This document shows, one piece after another, positions 62,463 through 64,000 of a stretch of 64,000 nucleotides of DNA. The first letter of the stretch is position 1, and each line of letters starts with the position of its first letter. The stretch spans positions 33,010-97,009 of the forward strand of contig VZRR01012886.1 in the NCBI GenBank assembly GCA_013398015.1, given 5' to 3'. The translations under genes and the position numbers were made by a program. The notes beneath the pieces were generated by a model. It had not been told where the DNA came from, did not search any database, and saw nothing but the letters and a program-made list of their open reading frames with translations. This DNA comes from Oreocharis arfaki. Taxonomy: Eukaryota > Chordata > Aves > Passeriformes > Paramythiidae.

Positions 62463-64000
62463 GAAAAAAGGAAAGTTTTCTACTGAAATGGAACATTTTG
62501 AAAAATGCTAACAAATCCAAATCTAAATCCAAAACTGAATCTGGATTCAAACAGAAAACGAAAACTGAAATGTGAAAAATCTTTTGGATTTTATGTCAAA
62601 TACAAATAAAATTTTTGCTATTGAATTTTGGAGGACATCTCTCAGAGAGGACCTCCTTACAGGTGTTGAACTCCAGAAGAGTTTGCAATCACGCACTGGA
62701 GTAAGACCTGCCAACGTGCAGACAGTTATGGATACATAAGGCACTAATGAGATAGCACTAAGTAGTATCAGAAGCAACAGTCACAGCAGTCTAATAGTTG
62801 TCAAACGCTTCATAGGAAATATCTGACTGTAATAATTTAAATTATTCATTATTACCACAAAGACAGCCTCGGGGACTTTAAGACAACAACTAACTACTTC
62901 ACGCTACTCTAAAAGATTGCAATGATAAATAAATACACTTGAGTACAAGAATAATTTTTGATGAAACTGTTTCTCCAATATCAGTACTGCCTCAAGTACA
63001 TGTAACTATTTTGTAGAACAGTAAATGAATAAGTGTTATTGAACTCTCTGACACATGCAACATCTGGCAATTCAAGTCAGTATTTTCAAATTCACATTTT
63101 TGTATTTACTTTTGAGGCTTTGGCACTCCAGAACAGAATCTGCAATATTATTCAACAGGTCTCTATAGACTTTGTCCTTTCCAAAGCACTGTACAGCTAA
63201 GCTACTCTAAGCACAACACAGGAGCTCACACCCAGCTAGGTTTACACATGAAATGAAAAGCTGTCTGCAACACCTGAGACTGAGCAGGAGTATAAAAGCA
63301 GGAGAGTCAGGAATAGGGAAAAAGCTACTTACTTCCATGCTAAGAAGGCATAAGTTAAAGCTGGACTTAGTGAAGCAACTGCCAGAGCTGTGGCTAAGAC
63401 AGTCTGATGCCTCAAAGTTACCGTAATAATTTCCAGTCCCGGACAGACAAAACAGTAGGAAAAATGGAAGTGCAGGACCAGTTTTAGCAGCAGACAAAAA
63501 TGTTAACATGGGTGATGAAGCAAGCTTCACATTGCAGATTCCTGCACTCCTCCACTTGTGTATTAATCTTGCAAATACCTTAAATTAACTTGCAGCAAGA
63601 CACAGGAACCTGCCACCTTGACAAAAAAGCTTCACCATTTTACCTTTTCTCCTGGAATTCAAAGTTTTTATTGACAGAACTACATACACATGAAGACATA
63701 AAATGGAAAGAACTTTACAGTAAACACTGATTAATGTAATATTAATACCCATGAATGACTAGTGAATGCAAAAATAACATTTTTAGCAGAATGGAAAAAT
63801 TGTTTAATTGCTTTACTTTAAAAAGCGTATGGTTTTGTTCCTATTTCTTGTACTGCTTGATGCCTATCCCTCGTCATGAAACACTAGTATCAGAAAACAG
63901 CCCAGAAGAGTCCTCATTAAATTGATTAAAGAGTGAACAAAAAAAAGAGAAGCATTGGTAAACTGGGCTAAAAGCTGCTAAGAGTACAAGCCAGGTATCA
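62463..64000. other. Non-coding, AT-rich unique sequence
   Basis: No gene, RNA gene or clear repeat is visible to the end of the window. A minus-strand open frame of about 107 codons (63207-63530) has no recognisable similarity. Confidence 0.5.

Noticed and set aside
1..64000. CRISPR arrays, operons, rRNA and tRNA genes
   Set aside because: I saw no regularly spaced repeats with unique spacers, no Shine-Dalgarno-led gene clusters, and no recognisable tRNA or rRNA sequence. The window is vertebrate-type non-coding DNA.

Overview
The window looks like vertebrate nuclear DNA, most likely from a bird. Evidence for a bird: several CR1 LINE 3' ends of the avian type (near 3390, 9739 and 54728), two much older CR1 pieces (5331-5580 and about 62050-62460), and short retroviral LTRs with 6-bp or near-6-bp target duplications. 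There is no bacterial-style gene organisation. Reading frames are short, occur in all six frames, and are about as frequent as chance predicts in AT-rich sequence. One ambiguous base (N at 11582) shows this is assembled genomic sequence. The 48.8-49.7 kb LTR-like element begins like LTRs I associate with songbirds, but that is only a weak hint about lineage.

I find no protein-coding gene that I can name. The window is best described as an intergenic stretch or the inside of a long intron. Supported content by region: 0-3.4 kb, unique sequence with a perfect RFX-type X-box palindrome and a CR1 tail; 5.3-5.6 kb, ancient CR1 reverse-transcriptase remnant; 6.0-6.1 kb, an ATCTC pentanucleotide microsatellite; 6.45-6.95 kb, a GC-rich island with a 9-bp-stem hairpin and a decayed 39-bp tandem repeat; 9.5 kb, a CTAT tetranucleotide microsatellite; 9.74-9.87 kb, CR1; 14.2-14.35 kb, a small CpG cluster; 22.51-22.84 kb, a well-delimited solo LTR (minus strand); 41.22-41.54 kb, a second LTR (minus); 48.8-49.7 kb, an LTR-like element; 54.73-54.81 kb, CR1; 59.40-59.77 kb, a third minus-strand LTR; 62.05-62.46 kb, ancient CR1 3' end. 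Everything between is AT-rich unique sequence.

The most interesting possibilities concern RNA processing on the plus strand. They are a juxtaposed acceptor/donor at 30880/30881 that fits a vertebrate recursive splice site, a 21-nt candidate microexon at 17441-17461, and a 66-nt, frame-preserving candidate exon at 21923-21988 that partly resembles a CR1 tail. They would fit a long plus-strand intron spanning much of the window. Pseudo-exons are common by chance, so this stays a hypothesis. I did not find a previously undescribed multi-gene system.
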